From: Streptomyces sp. CC228A | GTDB taxonomy: Bacteria; Actinomycetota; Actinomycetes; Streptomycetales; Streptomycetaceae | Reading direction: 5' to 3' | Length of the DNA: 64,000 nucleotides | Assembly: GCF_021390935.1 (NCBI RefSeq) | Contig: NZ_JAJPUI010000001.1 | Span: 248,001-312,000 of the forward strand | Shown here: positions 36,091-46,209 of the stretch, in pieces | Layout: every line of letters starts with the position of its first letter | How positions within the stretch are numbered: position 1 is the first letter of the stretch | Position numbers and translations under genes: made by a program | The notes under the pieces: generated by a model | Database searches by the model: none | What the model was told of the DNA's origin: nothing | The model's input: the letters and a program-made list of their open reading frames with translations, nothing else

Positions 36091-36528
36091 GTGAACGATC
36101 TTCGACTGCGTATACGGACCGCCTCCCCCGACGACCTGGACCGCGTCCTGGCGTTCTGGAGGACGGCCGCCGAAGGGACCAGCATCAGTGACGACCGTGA
36201 CGGCGTCGGCAGGCTGGTGGCACACGATCCGGAGGCGCTGCTGCTCGCGGAGGACCTGGCCGACGGCACCCTGGTGGGCACGGTGATCGCCGGGTTCGAC
36301 GGCTGGCGGTGCCACCTGTACCGGCTCGCGGTCCACCCGGACCGGCGGCGGCGCGGCATCGGGACCGCCCTGCTCGGCGCCGCCGAGGAGCGGTTCGTCC
36401 GGCTCGGGGGCCGCCGCGGGGACGCGATGGTCCTGGACGGGAACGAGCGGGCGCACCACGCCTGGCGGGCGGCGGGGTACACACCGCAGCACGAGTGGAG
36501 CCGCTGGGTCAGACCGCTGGCGGACTGA
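36091..36528 (+). CDS. GNAT family N-acetyltransferase
   Basis: A 145-residue acetyltransferase. The acetyl-CoA loop is RRRRGIGTALLGAAEERF, preceded by the strand LYRLAVHPD, and the end GNERAHHAWRAAGYTPQHEW fits the last strands of the fold. The start is GTG with GGTGGG upstream. It is divergent from the toxin-antitoxin module by 99 bp. The substrate is unknown. Confidence 0.88.
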   Translation: MNDLRLRIRTASPDDLDRVLAFWRTAAEGTSISDDRDGVGRLVAHDPEALLLAEDLADGTLVGTVIAGFDGWRCHLYRLAVHPDRRRRGIGTALLGAAEERFVRLGGRRGDAMVLDGNERAHHAWRAAGYTPQHEWSRWVRPLAD

Positions 36529-36603
36529 GCGCTGGGCCGACCGGCCGACGGACCGGCTGGTCGGCGGCGCACCCCTGACCGATCATGGGACGGAGGTGAA
36601 CCG

Positions 36604-38093
<1,490 letters not shown>

Positions 38094-38097
<4 letters not shown>

Positions 38098-39116
38098 CCG
38101 CCGTACAGCTGCTGATCGGCTTCCTGACGCTGGTGCTGAACGCGTTCTTCGTCGGCGCCGAGTTCGCCCTCATCTCGGTGCGGCGCAGTCAGATCGAGCC
38201 GCAGGCCGAAGCCGGGAACCGGCGGGCCCGCAGCGTCCTGTGGGGCCTGGAGCACGTGTCGGCGCTGCTGGCGGCCGCGCAGCTCGGGATCACGCTGTCC
38301 ACCCTGGTGCTCGGCATCGTCGCGGAGCCGGCCATCGCGCACCTGCTGGAGCCGCCCTTCGAGGCGCTGGGCGTGCCGCACCGGCTGGTGCACCCCATCG
38401 CGTTCGTGATCGCCCTGGCTGTGGCGACGTACCTGCACATGCTGCTGGGCGAGATGATCCCGAAGAACGTCGCCCTGGCGGAGCCGGTCCGTACGGCACT
38501 GCTGCTCGGCCCGCCGCTGGTGGCGGTGGCCCGGGCGCTCCGCCCGGTGATCTTCACGGTCAACGCGTTCGCCAACGGGCTGCTGCGGCTGCTCCGGGTG
38601 GAGACCAGGGACGCGGTCACGGCGACCTTCTCCGACGACGAGCTGGCCCGGATGGTGACCGACGCCGGGGACGCCGGGCTGCTGGACGACCGGGCCGCCG
38701 AGCGCCTGCACGACGCGCTGGAGCTGGGCCGCCGCCCGGTGCGGGACGTGGTGATGCCCGTGGAGCGCGTGGTGTACGCGCAGCGGGGCGTCTCGGCGGC
38801 GGAGCTGGAGGGCCTGGCGGCGCGGTCCGGGTTCTCCCGCTTCCCCGTGGTGGACCCGGACCGCCGCATCCTCGGCTACCTGCACGTGAAGGACGCGCTG
38901 GACATCGTGGCCCGCGAGCTGCCGCTGCCGGACTCGGCGCTGCGGCCGATCGCCCGGGTGCGCGCGGCGACCCCGCTGGACGACGTGCTGACCGCCATGC
39001 GCCGCAGCCGCACGCACCTGGCGGCCGTGCTGGACGAGGACGGGCGGATGGCGGGCCTGGTCACGATGGAGGACGTGCTGCGGGAACTGGTCGGCGGCGG
39101 CCCCCCGGCGGGCTGA
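38094..39116 (+). CDS. CNNM/CorC-type protein lacking the C-terminal domain
   Basis: A 340-residue paralogue of the upstream protein: DUF21 helices (NAFFVGAEFALISVRRSQIE, LGEMIPKNVALAEP) and a CBS pair (about 205-335, ending AAVLDEDGRMAGLVTMEDVL). It stops right after the second CBS motif, so the CorC/HlyC domain is missing. The GTG start lies in the overlap GTGA with GGGAGG upstream. The pair (one long, one short) is common in actinobacteria and suggests a two-subunit complex. Confidence 0.9.
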
Positions 39117-39138
39117 GGCCCCGGGCCGGGCACACGAC

Positions 39139-39155
39139 ATACCGCGCGGTATGAT
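39139..39155 (+). promoter_or_regulatory. 14-bp palindrome over a -10 element
   Basis: ATACCGCGCGGTAT (39139-39152) is a perfect palindrome. It overlaps a -10 like TATGAT (39150-39155) that lies 9 bp before the ATG of the SGNH hydrolase gene; there is no ribosome site, so a leaderless transcript is likely. It looks like a TetR-type operator. Confidence 0.5.
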
Positions 39156-39164
39156 CGCCTCGCC

Positions 39165-39944
39165 ATGGAGACCACTGCCACCTACACGAGTTTCGTCGCG
39201 GTCGGCGACAGCTTCACCGAGGGCATGTCCGACCTGCTGCCGGACGGCTCCTACCGGGGCTGGGCCGATCTGCTTGCGGCCCGCCTCGCCGACCGCTCCC
39301 CCGGCTTCCGGTACGCCAACCTCGCCGTGCGCGGGAAGCTGATCGGGCAGATCGTCGACGAGCAGGTGGCCCCCGCCGCCGCGATGCGCGCCGACGTGGT
39401 GACCCTGGTGGGCGGCCTCAACGACACCCTGCGCCCCTCGTGCGACATGGGCCGGGTGCGGGCCCTGCTGGAGGAGGCGGTGGAGCGCCTCGCGCCGGCG
39501 TGCGGCCGCCTCGTCCTGATGCGCAGCCCCGGCCGCCGCGGCCCGGTCCTGGAGCGTTTCCGCCCCCGGATGGAGGCGCTCTTCTCGTACGTCGACGAGC
39601 TCGCCGCCCGGCACGGCGCCCTGGTCGTCGACCTGTACGGCGCCGAGGTGCTCGGCGATCCGCGGCTGTGGGACGTGGACCGGCTCCACCTGACCGCGGA
39701 GGGCCACCGGCGGGTCGCAGAAGCGGTGTGGCAGGCCCTCGGCCTGGCGCCGGAGGAGGACTGGCGGGCGCCGCTGGCCCCCGCGCTGCGGCCGCCGTGG
39801 CTGGAGCGGCGGGTGGGCGACCTGCGGTTCGCGCGCGAGCACCTGGGGCCGTGGATCGGGCGGCGGCTGACCGGCCGTTCGTCGGGGGACGGCCGCCCCG
39901 CGAAGCGCCCGGAGCTGCTGCCGTACGAGGCGCCCGCGTCCTGA
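39165..39944 (+). CDS. SGNH/GDSL-family hydrolase
   Basis: A 259-residue esterase-like enzyme. Block I is AVGDSFTEGM (nucleophile Ser), block III is GGLND, and block V is DVDRLHLTAEGH with Asp and His. No signal peptide is visible, so it acts in the cytosol. The C-terminal 60 residues (ALRPPWLERRVGDLRFAREH) are typical of a streptomycete subgroup. The substrate is unknown. A palindromic operator overlaps its promoter. Confidence 0.9.
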   Translation: METTATYTSFVAVGDSFTEGMSDLLPDGSYRGWADLLAARLADRSPGFRYANLAVRGKLIGQIVDEQVAPAAAMRADVVTLVGGLNDTLRPSCDMGRVRALLEEAVERLAPACGRLVLMRSPGRRGPVLERFRPRMEALFSYVDELAARHGALVVDLYGAEVLGDPRLWDVDRLHLTAEGHRRVAEAVWQALGLAPEEDWRAPLAPALRPPWLERRVGDLRFAREHLGPWIGRRLTGRSSGDGRPAKRPELLPYEAPAS

Positions 39945-40052
39945 CAGCGGCCCGGCGGCGCCGCAGGCCCGGCCGGTGACCGGGCTCTCGTAGCAAGCCA
40001 CAAGCAAGGGCGGCGCGCTGGCCTGCACGAACCGCCAGTAGAATCCGGTCAC

Positions 40053-41486
40053 GTGACTGCCAAGCCCCGTATCCCCAATGTCCTCGCCGGCCGCTACGCC
40101 TCCGCCGAGCTCGCCGTCCTGTGGTCCCCCGAAGAAAAGGTGAGGCTGGAGCGGCGGCTGTGGCTCGCCGTGCTGCGCGCCCAGAAGGACCTCGGGATCG
40201 AGGTGCCGGACGCGGCGCTCGCCGACTACGAGCGCGTCCTCGACCAGGTCGACCTGGCGTCGATCGCCGAGCGGGAGAAGGTCACCCGGCACGACGTGAA
40301 GGCCCGGATCGAGGAGTTCAACGCCCTCGCCGGCCACGAGCAGGTCCACAAGGGCATGACCTCGCGCGACCTGACGGAGAACGTCGAGCAGCTCCAGGTG
40401 CGGCTGTCGCTGGAACTGGTGCGGGATCGCACGGTCGCGGTGCTGGCCCGGCTCGGCAGGCTGTCCGCCGAGTACGGCGAGCTGGTCATGGCGGGTCGCT
40501 CGCACAACGTGGCCGCGCAGGCCACGACCCTCGGCAAGCGCTTCGCCACCGCGGCGGACGAGCTGCTGGTGGCGTACGCCCGCCTGGAAGAGCTGCTGGG
40601 GCGCTACCCGCTGCGCGGCATCAAGGGCCCGGTGGGCACCGCTCAGGACATGCTGGATCTGCTGGGCGGCGACCCGGCGAAGCTCGCCGAACTGGAGGAC
40701 CGGATCGCCGGCCACCTGGGCTTCGGGCACGCGTTCACCTCCGTCGGCCAGGTCTACCCACGCTCGCTGGACTACGAGGTCGTCACGACGCTGGTGCAGC
40801 TGGCCGCGGCACCGTCGTCGCTGGCGAAGACGATCCGCCTGATGGCCGGGCACGAGCTGGTCACCGAGGGCTTCAAGCCGGGCCAGGTCGGCTCGTCCGC
40901 GATGCCGCACAAGATGAACACCCGCTCGTGCGAGCGCGTCAACGGCCTCATGGTGGTCCTGCGCGGCTACGCGTCCATGACCGGTGAGCTGGCGGGCGAC
41001 CAGTGGAACGAAGGCGACGTGTCCTGCTCCGTGGTGCGGCGCATCGCCCTGCCCGACGCGTTCTTCGCCTTCGACGGGCTCCTGGAGACCTTCCTGACCG
41101 TGCTCGACGAGTTCGGCGCGTTCCCCGCGGTCGTGGCCCGGGAGCTGGACCGCTACCTGCCGTTCCTGGCCACCACCAAGGTGCTGATGGCGTCGGTGCG
41201 GGCGGGCGTGGGCCGCGAGGAAGCACACGAGGCCATCAAGGAGAACGCGGTGGCGTCGGCGCTCGCGATGCGCGAGCAGGGCGCCGAGCGCAACGAACTG
41301 CTGGACAAGCTGGCGGCGGACGCCCGGATCCCGCTGGACCGGGCGGGCCTGGACGCGCTGATGGCCGACAAGCTGTCCTTCACCGGCGCGGCCGCCGACC
41401 AGGTGGGCGCGGTGGTCTCCCGGATCGAGGAATTGGTCAAGCAGCGCCCGCAGGCTGCCTCCTACACCCCGGGCGCCATCCTCTGA
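40053..41486 (+). CDS. purB: Adenylosuccinate lyase
   Basis: PurB removes fumarate from SAICAR and from adenylosuccinate in purine synthesis. The 477-residue sequence has the fumarase/aspartase signature GSSAMPHKMNTRS, MTSRDLTENVEQLQ and the general-base region GRSHNVAAQATTLGKRF. The start is GTG at 40053, 10 bp after a -10 like TAGAAT (40038-40043) and without a ribosome site, so the mRNA is probably leaderless. The next gene starts 1 bp after the stop. Confidence 0.96.
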   Translation: MTAKPRIPNVLAGRYASAELAVLWSPEEKVRLERRLWLAVLRAQKDLGIEVPDAALADYERVLDQVDLASIAEREKVTRHDVKARIEEFNALAGHEQVHKGMTSRDLTENVEQLQVRLSLELVRDRTVAVLARLGRLSAEYGELVMAGRSHNVAAQATTLGKRFATAADELLVAYARLEELLGRYPLRGIKGPVGTAQDMLDLLGGDPAKLAELEDRIAGHLGFGHAFTSVGQVYPRSLDYEVVTTLVQLAAAPSSLAKTIRLMAGHELVTEGFKPGQVGSSAMPHKMNTRSCERVNGLMVVLRGYASMTGELAGDQWNEGDVSCSVVRRIALPDAFFAFDGLLETFLTVLDEFGAFPAVVARELDRYLPFLATTKVLMASVRAGVGREEAHEAIKENAVASALAMREQGAERNELLDKLAADARIPLDRAGLDALMADKLSFTGAAADQVGAVVSRIEELVKQRPQAASYTPGAIL

Positions 41487-41487
41487 C

Positions 41488-42099
41488 ATGGCGTCACACG
41501 GGACCCCCCGCCGCTCCGGCGGGGACACGCCCCCGGCTGCTCGCGGCCTCCCCCGGGCGGAGCTCTCCTCGCCCGGGGCCGCCTCCCCGGTCCCCGACGT
41601 GGTCGCGAGCGGCCTGTCCGTGCTCTTCTGCGGCATCAACCCGAGCCTGATGTCCGCCGCCACGGGCCACCACTTCGCCCGGCCGGGCAACCGCTTCTGG
41701 CCCGTGCTGCACCTCGCCGGGTTCACCCCGCGGCAGCTGCGGCCGGCCGAGCAGGACGAGCTGCTCGCGTACGGGCTCGGGATCACGAACCTGGTGGCGC
41801 GGGCCACGGCCCGCGCCGACGAGCTGAGCGCCGCCGAGTTGCTCGACGGCGGCCGACTCCTCGCGGAGAAGGCGCAGCGGCTGCGCCCGCGCCGGCTCGC
41901 GGTCGTCGGCGTCACCGCGTACCGGACCGCCTTCGGCGAGAAGAAGGCGCGCATCGGTCCGCAGGAGCGGCGGATCGGCGGCACCCGGGTGTGGGTGCTT
42001 CCGAACCCCAGCGGGCTCAACGCGCACTGGACGGCGCAGACGATGGCCGAGGAGTACGCCCTACTGCGCGAGGCCGTCACGGAGGATCCGTCTCGGTGA
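41488..42099 (+). CDS. mug: G/U mismatch-specific DNA glycosylase (Mug/TDG family)
   Basis: A 203-residue uracil-DNA glycosylase superfamily protein that should excise U or T opposite G. Motif 1 is CGINPSLMSA with the following GHHFARPGNRFWP, and motif 2 is LPNPSGLNAHW. The Asn of GINPS is the Mug/TDG catalytic position. About 40 N-terminal residues are Pro/Ser-rich and not part of the fold, so a later start near VASGLSVLF is possible. It begins 1 bp after purB. Its 3' end overlaps the convergent hypothetical gene by 23 bp. Confidence 0.88.
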   Translation: MASHGTPRRSGGDTPPAARGLPRAELSSPGAASPVPDVVASGLSVLFCGINPSLMSAATGHHFARPGNRFWPVLHLAGFTPRQLRPAEQDELLAYGLGITNLVARATARADELSAAELLDGGRLLAEKAQRLRPRRLAVVGVTAYRTAFGEKKARIGPQERRIGGTRVWVLPNPSGLNAHWTAQTMAEEYALLREAVTEDPSR

Positions 42100-42511
42100 C
42101 GACGGCGAGGAGCTGGAAGGGCAGCTCCGCGTCCCACTGCGAGACGCCGAGCGCCGCCCAGCGGCCCTCCACCCGCCACAGGTGCAGGTCCGGTACGTGG
42201 TTGCTCAGAGCGGCCCACGGCTCCGGCACCTCCTCCCCCTCCATGGCGCGCTGGAACACCGACCACAGGCTGAACACCTGCGGCGCTCCCCAGCGGGCCG
42301 CGAGCAGTGCGCTGAGGGCGTCCCGCTCCGCCTCGTACTGCTCGGCGACCTGCTCCCATCGGCTCGCGTCCTCCCAGAAGTCCTCGCTGGTGGCGAGCTC
42401 CGCTATGTGGTAGCCCGGCCCGCTCTCGCCCACGTCGGATCTGCCTCGCTGGCCCGGGAAGGGCCGGAGGCGCAGCGCGTCGACGGTCGCGAGATGCCGT
42501 GCGGTGGTCAT
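42077..42511 (-). CDS. Hypothetical protein
   Basis: A 144-residue soluble, Trp-rich protein: RHLATVDALRLRPFPGQRG, then SEDFWEDASRWEQVAEQYEA, FSLWSVFQRAMEGEEVPEPW and LHLWRVEGRWAALGVSQWDA. The composition is clearly protein-like and the end overlaps mug tail to tail by 23 bp. The ATG at 42511 has no ribosome site. TTGTCA at about 42535-42540 on this strand may be a -35. I do not know its function. Confidence 0.7.
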   Translation of the reverse strand: MTTARHLATVDALRLRPFPGQRGRSDVGESGPGYHIAELATSEDFWEDASRWEQVAEQYEAERDALSALLAARWGAPQVFSLWSVFQRAMEGEEVPEPWAALSNHVPDLHLWRVEGRWAALGVSQWDAELPFQLLAVVTETDPP

Positions 42512-42600
42512 GCGTCCAGTAAAGCGGCCGCCACTGACAATTGGCGCTGCGTCAGGTCGCCGCCCCCGCGATGCGGGCCGGCCCGGGCGCGCGTCCGCCG

Positions 42601-42850
42601 TACGCGGGACCGGCGCCGGACCGGGCCGGGCACGCCGGGGCGTCACGGGAGGTACGCGGGGGCGGCAGGGCTGGGGGCAGAGGGGTACGCGGGGCGCGGC
42701 GGGGGTGGCGTCACGGGAGGTACGCGGGGGCCGGTCCGGTGGGTGGAGCGGGCGCGGATCGGCTGCCGCCGGGGTCGTACGCGGGGCCGGTGCGGAGCGC
42801 GGCGCGGGCATGGCCCGGCCGGCGCCGGGGTCGTACGCGGGGCCGGTGCG
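42601..42850. repeat. GC-rich direct repeats built on TACGCGG
   Basis: TACGCGG occurs six times between 42601 and 42842. Two larger duplications are visible: CGTCACGGGAGGTACGCGG at 42641 and 42709 (68 bp apart), and a near-perfect 56-bp duplication containing GGTCGTACGCGGGGCCGGTG at 42773 and 42829. No gene is present in the 450-bp gap. A -10 like TACGAT (42899-42904) precedes the ROK gene. Confidence 0.75.
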
Positions 42851-42961
42851 GGGCGCGGCGCGGGCGCGGCCCGGGTCGCCGCCGGGCAGGGCATTGAGTA
42901 CGATCCGCCAGACACCCGACAGGCGACCCGCGGAACGGGGCACGAGCTGGGAGGACACACG

Positions 42962-44119
42962 GTGGGGCGGCTGACCGGCGGGGACCCGTCGCTGCTGCGG
43001 CGGATCAACTCCGCGGTGGTACTCCATGCGCTGCGGAACGGCGAGGCCCGCACGCTGACCGACCTCTCACGTCTCACGGGCCTCTCCCGCCCCACGGTCG
43101 AGGGGGTGACCGAGGGCCTCGTCGAGGCGGGCCTCGTGATGGAGGCGGCACCGGAGGAAGGCGAGGTGCGGCGCCAGGGGCGGCCCGCCCGCCGCTTCCG
43201 GTTCCGCGCCGAGGCGGGGCACCTGCTGGGTGTCGAGATCGGCCCGCACCGGGTGTCGGCGCTGCTGTCCGGGTTGGACGGGCGGATCATCGGCGCGGGC
43301 CAGCGGGCGGTCCCGGAGTCGGCTTCGGCGGACGAGCGGCTGGACCGGGTCCGTACCGTGGTCGCCGACGTGCTGCGCCGTACGGGCGTGCCCCGGGGCG
43401 GGCTGCGGGCGGTCGGCGTGGGCACGCCCGGCATCGTGGAGGCCGACGGGCGGGTGCGGCTGGGCACGGCGCTCCCCGGCTGGACGGGGCTTGCGCTGGG
43501 CGACCGGCTGCGGCGGTCGTTCCGCTGCCCGGTGCTGGTGGAGAACGACGCGAACGCGGCGGCCGTGGCGGAGCACTGGAAGGGTGCGGGCATCGACTCG
43601 GACGACCTCGTGTTCGTCCTGGCGGGGCTGAGCCCGGGGGCGGGTTCGCTGATCGGTGGGCGGCTGCACCGCGGTTTCGGCGGGGCGGCCGGGGAGATCG
43701 GGGCGCTGCACCTGCTGGGCCGGGGGGACGCTCCGGAGGCCCTGCTGTCGACGACGGACGAGCCGCTGCACCCGCTGGACGAGCAGGCGGTGGCAGAGGT
43801 GTTCGCCCGGGCGCGCACGGGGGACGAGGGGGCGCGGGCCGCGGTGGACCGGTTCACGGAGCGGCTGGTGCACGACGTGGCGGCCCTGGTGCTGGCACTC
43901 GATCCGGAGCTGGTCGTGGTCGGGGGCTGGGCGGCGGGCCTGGACGGCATCCTGCCGCCGCTGCGGGAGCAGTTGGCGCGTTTCTGCCTGCGGCCGCCGA
44001 GGGTGGAGCTGTCGCTGCTGGGCGAGGCGGCCGTGGCGACGGGTGCGCTGCGGCTCGCGCTCGACCACGTGGAGGAGCAGTTGTTCGCCGTGGAGGGGAC
44101 GGTGACGGCCCGCCGCTGA
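42962..44119 (+). CDS. ROK family transcriptional regulator
   Basis: A 385-residue sugar-responsive repressor type protein. The N-terminal winged helix (about 12-75) contains TDLSRLTGLSRPTVEGVTEG, and the ROK domain (about 90-385) has VGTPGIVEADGRV and VENDANAAAVAEHW. The zinc-binding CGCxGCxE motif is absent and replaced by LGRGDAPEALL. The GTG at 42962 follows GGGAGGA. It ends 12 bp before the converging GntR gene. Target genes and ligand are unknown. Confidence 0.9.
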   Translation: MGRLTGGDPSLLRRINSAVVLHALRNGEARTLTDLSRLTGLSRPTVEGVTEGLVEAGLVMEAAPEEGEVRRQGRPARRFRFRAEAGHLLGVEIGPHRVSALLSGLDGRIIGAGQRAVPESASADERLDRVRTVVADVLRRTGVPRGGLRAVGVGTPGIVEADGRVRLGTALPGWTGLALGDRLRRSFRCPVLVENDANAAAVAEHWKGAGIDSDDLVFVLAGLSPGAGSLIGGRLHRGFGGAAGEIGALHLLGRGDAPEALLSTTDEPLHPLDEQAVAEVFARARTGDEGARAAVDRFTERLVHDVAALVLALDPELVVVGGWAAGLDGILPPLREQLARFCLRPPRVELSLLGEAAVATGALRLALDHVEEQLFAVEGTVTARR

Positions 44120-44131
44120 GGGCTGCGGGCG

Positions 44132-44878
44132 TCAGGAGGCGATCTGCAGGTCGCCGACGTCCCCGAAGGTCAGCCGGCAGGTGTCGGCGCGGTAGGTGGC
44201 GACGGACACCGCGGCGGTGCGCCCGGCGGAGAAGTAGCGGGTCGTGACGACGAGGACGGGCGCGCCCGGCAGCCGGTCGAGCTCCTTGGCGTCGTCGGCG
44301 CGGGCGGAGCCCAGTTCGACGGCCCGGTCCTGGCCCTCCAGGGGAAGCCGCTGGAGTTCCCGCAGTACGCCCCGGGCGAGTGCCTCGCCGGTGGTGCTGC
44401 CGGACGTCACGAGGGCCGGTACGGACGCGGCGGGGACGTAGAGCTGCTCGGCGGCCACGGACTGGCCGTGGGTGGCCCGCAGCCTGCGGATGGCGTACAC
44501 GGCCCGGGCGTCGTCGCCCTCGCAGTCCAGGAGGCCCGCGACGGCGGGGGGAGGCGCGGTGACGGAGCAGTCCACGGCCTGCCAGCTGTCGTCACCGGCC
44601 GCGGGCCAGTGGTGGCGGGCGGTGGAGACGTCCACGCCGACGCGCGGCGGAGCCACGGTGGTGCCGACGCCGCGGCGGCGCTGGAGGCGGCCTTCCAGTT
44701 CGAGCTGCTCCAGTGCCTGGCGGAGCGTGGCGCGGGCGACGCCGAAGCGCGCCGCGAGCTCACGTTCGTTGGGGAGGATCTGGCCGACTTCGAACTCGGA
44801 GTCGAGCGCCTCACTGATCACGGTCTTCAGGTGCCAGTACTTCGGCTCCGGCACCGACTCCAGCTGTGTGGTCCCCAC
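44132..44878 (-). CDS. GntR/HutC family transcriptional regulator
   Basis: A 248-residue regulator with an N-terminal GntR winged helix (about 10-75: LPNERELAARFGVARATLRQ, then ALEQLELEGRLQRRRGVGT) and a C-terminal UTRA ligand domain (about 95-240), making it a HutC/DasR-type protein. The GTG start has GGAGGA upstream. A DasR-like inverted repeat, TTGGTC AA GACCAA, lies 100 bp upstream in the divergent region shared with an alpha/beta hydrolase gene, so autoregulation and control of that gene are likely. Confidence 0.92.
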   Translation of the reverse strand: MGTTQLESVPEPKYWHLKTVISEALDSEFEVGQILPNERELAARFGVARATLRQALEQLELEGRLQRRRGVGTTVAPPRVGVDVSTARHHWPAAGDDSWQAVDCSVTAPPPAVAGLLDCEGDDARAVYAIRRLRATHGQSVAAEQLYVPAASVPALVTSGSTTGEALARGVLRELQRLPLEGQDRAVELGSARADDAKELDRLPGAPVLVVTTRYFSAGRTAAVSVATYRADTCRLTFGDVGDLQIAS

Positions 44879-44977
44879 CCTGATCCTCCGCGATCGCCGT
44901 ACCCGGAACGACTTTCCGCGACGTTCTTTATTAAAGGTTCCTTCAGTAACCCTTGGACCATAGGCCCGGTGCCGGAC

Positions 44978-44991
44978 TTGGTCAAGACCAA
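44978..44991. promoter_or_regulatory. DasR-like operator
   Basis: TTGGTC AA GACCAA is a perfect inverted repeat and differs from the DasR dre core (TGGTCTAGACCA) only at one central base. Two further repeats lie close by: an imperfect AAAGGTT/AACCCTT pair at 44932-44955 and CAAGGG T CCCTTG at 45030-45042. The area 44925-44965 is AT-rich and probably contains promoters. Confidence 0.6.
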
Positions 44992-45112
44992 TCGTCGGCC
45001 CTCCGCGCGACGGCGGGGCGCAATCCGGACAAGGGTCCCTTGAACTCCTGGCTACCAGCCGGTAATTCTTGGCGACGCGCAGGTGGGCGCGTCAGGCAGA
45101 GGGGCGGGCGGC

Positions 45113-45943
45113 ATGTCCAAGGAGATCTCGTTCACGGTGGACGCCCCGGTGGGGCGGCGTGTCGTGTCCGTGCGGTACGAGCGCAGGGGCGCCGGGGACC
45201 CCCTGCTGCTCCTGCACGGCATCGGCCACCACTGGCAGGCCTGGGGGCCCGTGCTCGACCTGCTGGCCGCCGAGCGGGAGGTCGTCGCCGTCGACCTGCC
45301 CGGCTTCGGGGCGTCGTCGGCGCTGCCGGACGGCATGGCGTACGACCTGGACACGTTCGGTCCGGTGCTCGGCGGGCTCTGCACGGCACTGGGCGTCGAG
45401 AAGCCGCACGTGGCCGGAAACTCCCTGGGCGGGCTGCTGGCGCTGGAGTTGGGCCGCCTGGGGCTGGCCCGCTCGGTGACGGCCCTGTCGCCGGCCGGTT
45501 TCTGGTCCGAGGGCGAGCGTCGCTACGCCTTCGGGGTGCTGCGTGCGCTGCGCGCAGGCGCCCGGGCCCTTCCGGTGCCGGCCATCGAGCGGCTGTCCCG
45601 TTCGGCGGCGGGACGCGCCGCGCTCGCCGGCACGATCTACGCGCGGCCGGGGCGCCGGGCACCGCAGGCGGTGGCGGCGGAGACCCTGGCGCTGCGCGGG
45701 GCGTCCGGCTTCGAATCGGCGCTGTCCGCGAGTCGCGGCATGCTGTTCTCCGACGGGCTGCCTGCGGTCCCCGTGACGATCGCCTGGGGCTCGCGGGACC
45801 GCCTGCTGCTGCCCCGGCAGGGCGTGCGCGCCAAGCGCGTACTGCGCGGTGCCCGGCTGGTACGGCTTCCGGGGTGCGGGCACGTGCCGATGAACGACGA
45901 CCCGGCGCTGGTCGCGCGGGTGATCCTCGACGGCAGCCGCTGA
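45113..45943 (+). CDS. Alpha/beta hydrolase
   Basis: A 276-residue alpha/beta-hydrolase. The oxyanion motif is LLHGIGHHWQAW, the nucleophile Ser is in VAGNSLGGLL, the acid Asp in GSRDRLLL and the His in GCGHVPMNDD. GAGGGG lies upstream of the ATG at 45113. It has no signal peptide. It is divergent from the GntR gene across a DasR-like inverted repeat, which suggests control by that regulator. The substrate is unknown; epoxide hydrolase-like and esterase activities both occur in the family. Confidence 0.9.
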   Translation: MSKEISFTVDAPVGRRVVSVRYERRGAGDPLLLLHGIGHHWQAWGPVLDLLAAEREVVAVDLPGFGASSALPDGMAYDLDTFGPVLGGLCTALGVEKPHVAGNSLGGLLALELGRLGLARSVTALSPAGFWSEGERRYAFGVLRALRAGARALPVPAIERLSRSAAGRAALAGTIYARPGRRAPQAVAAETLALRGASGFESALSASRGMLFSDGLPAVPVTIAWGSRDRLLLPRQGVRAKRVLRGARLVRLPGCGHVPMNDDPALVARVILDGSR

Positions 45944-46209
45944 CCGCGCGGGCCACCCGGCCGTGCGGCGGTCCACCCCGCCCCGCGCGGAGGCGGGGCG
46001 GGGCGGCGGGTCCGACAGCGCCGCGGCGCGGGAGGGGAGCCGGCGATGCGTCACGGAGGCGAAAGACCCGGCGAACGCGTCGCAGCCGGTGGGCGAACAG
46101 GCTCCGACCCAAACATCGCGATGAGGCCACAAACGGGCCAGATCCATGCTTAACCCATCAGTCACAAAGCGTTCGTGATCACGCAACACCACTGGACGAC
46201 AGTGCTGCC
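45944..46209. promoter_or_regulatory. Leader of the ACT-GNAT gene
   Basis: The last 110 bp are less GC-rich. CGTGATCACG (46175-46184) is a 10-bp palindrome centred 31 bp before the ATG at 46210. There is no ribosome site near the start. The first 80 bp are GC-rich with nothing clear. Confidence 0.35.
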
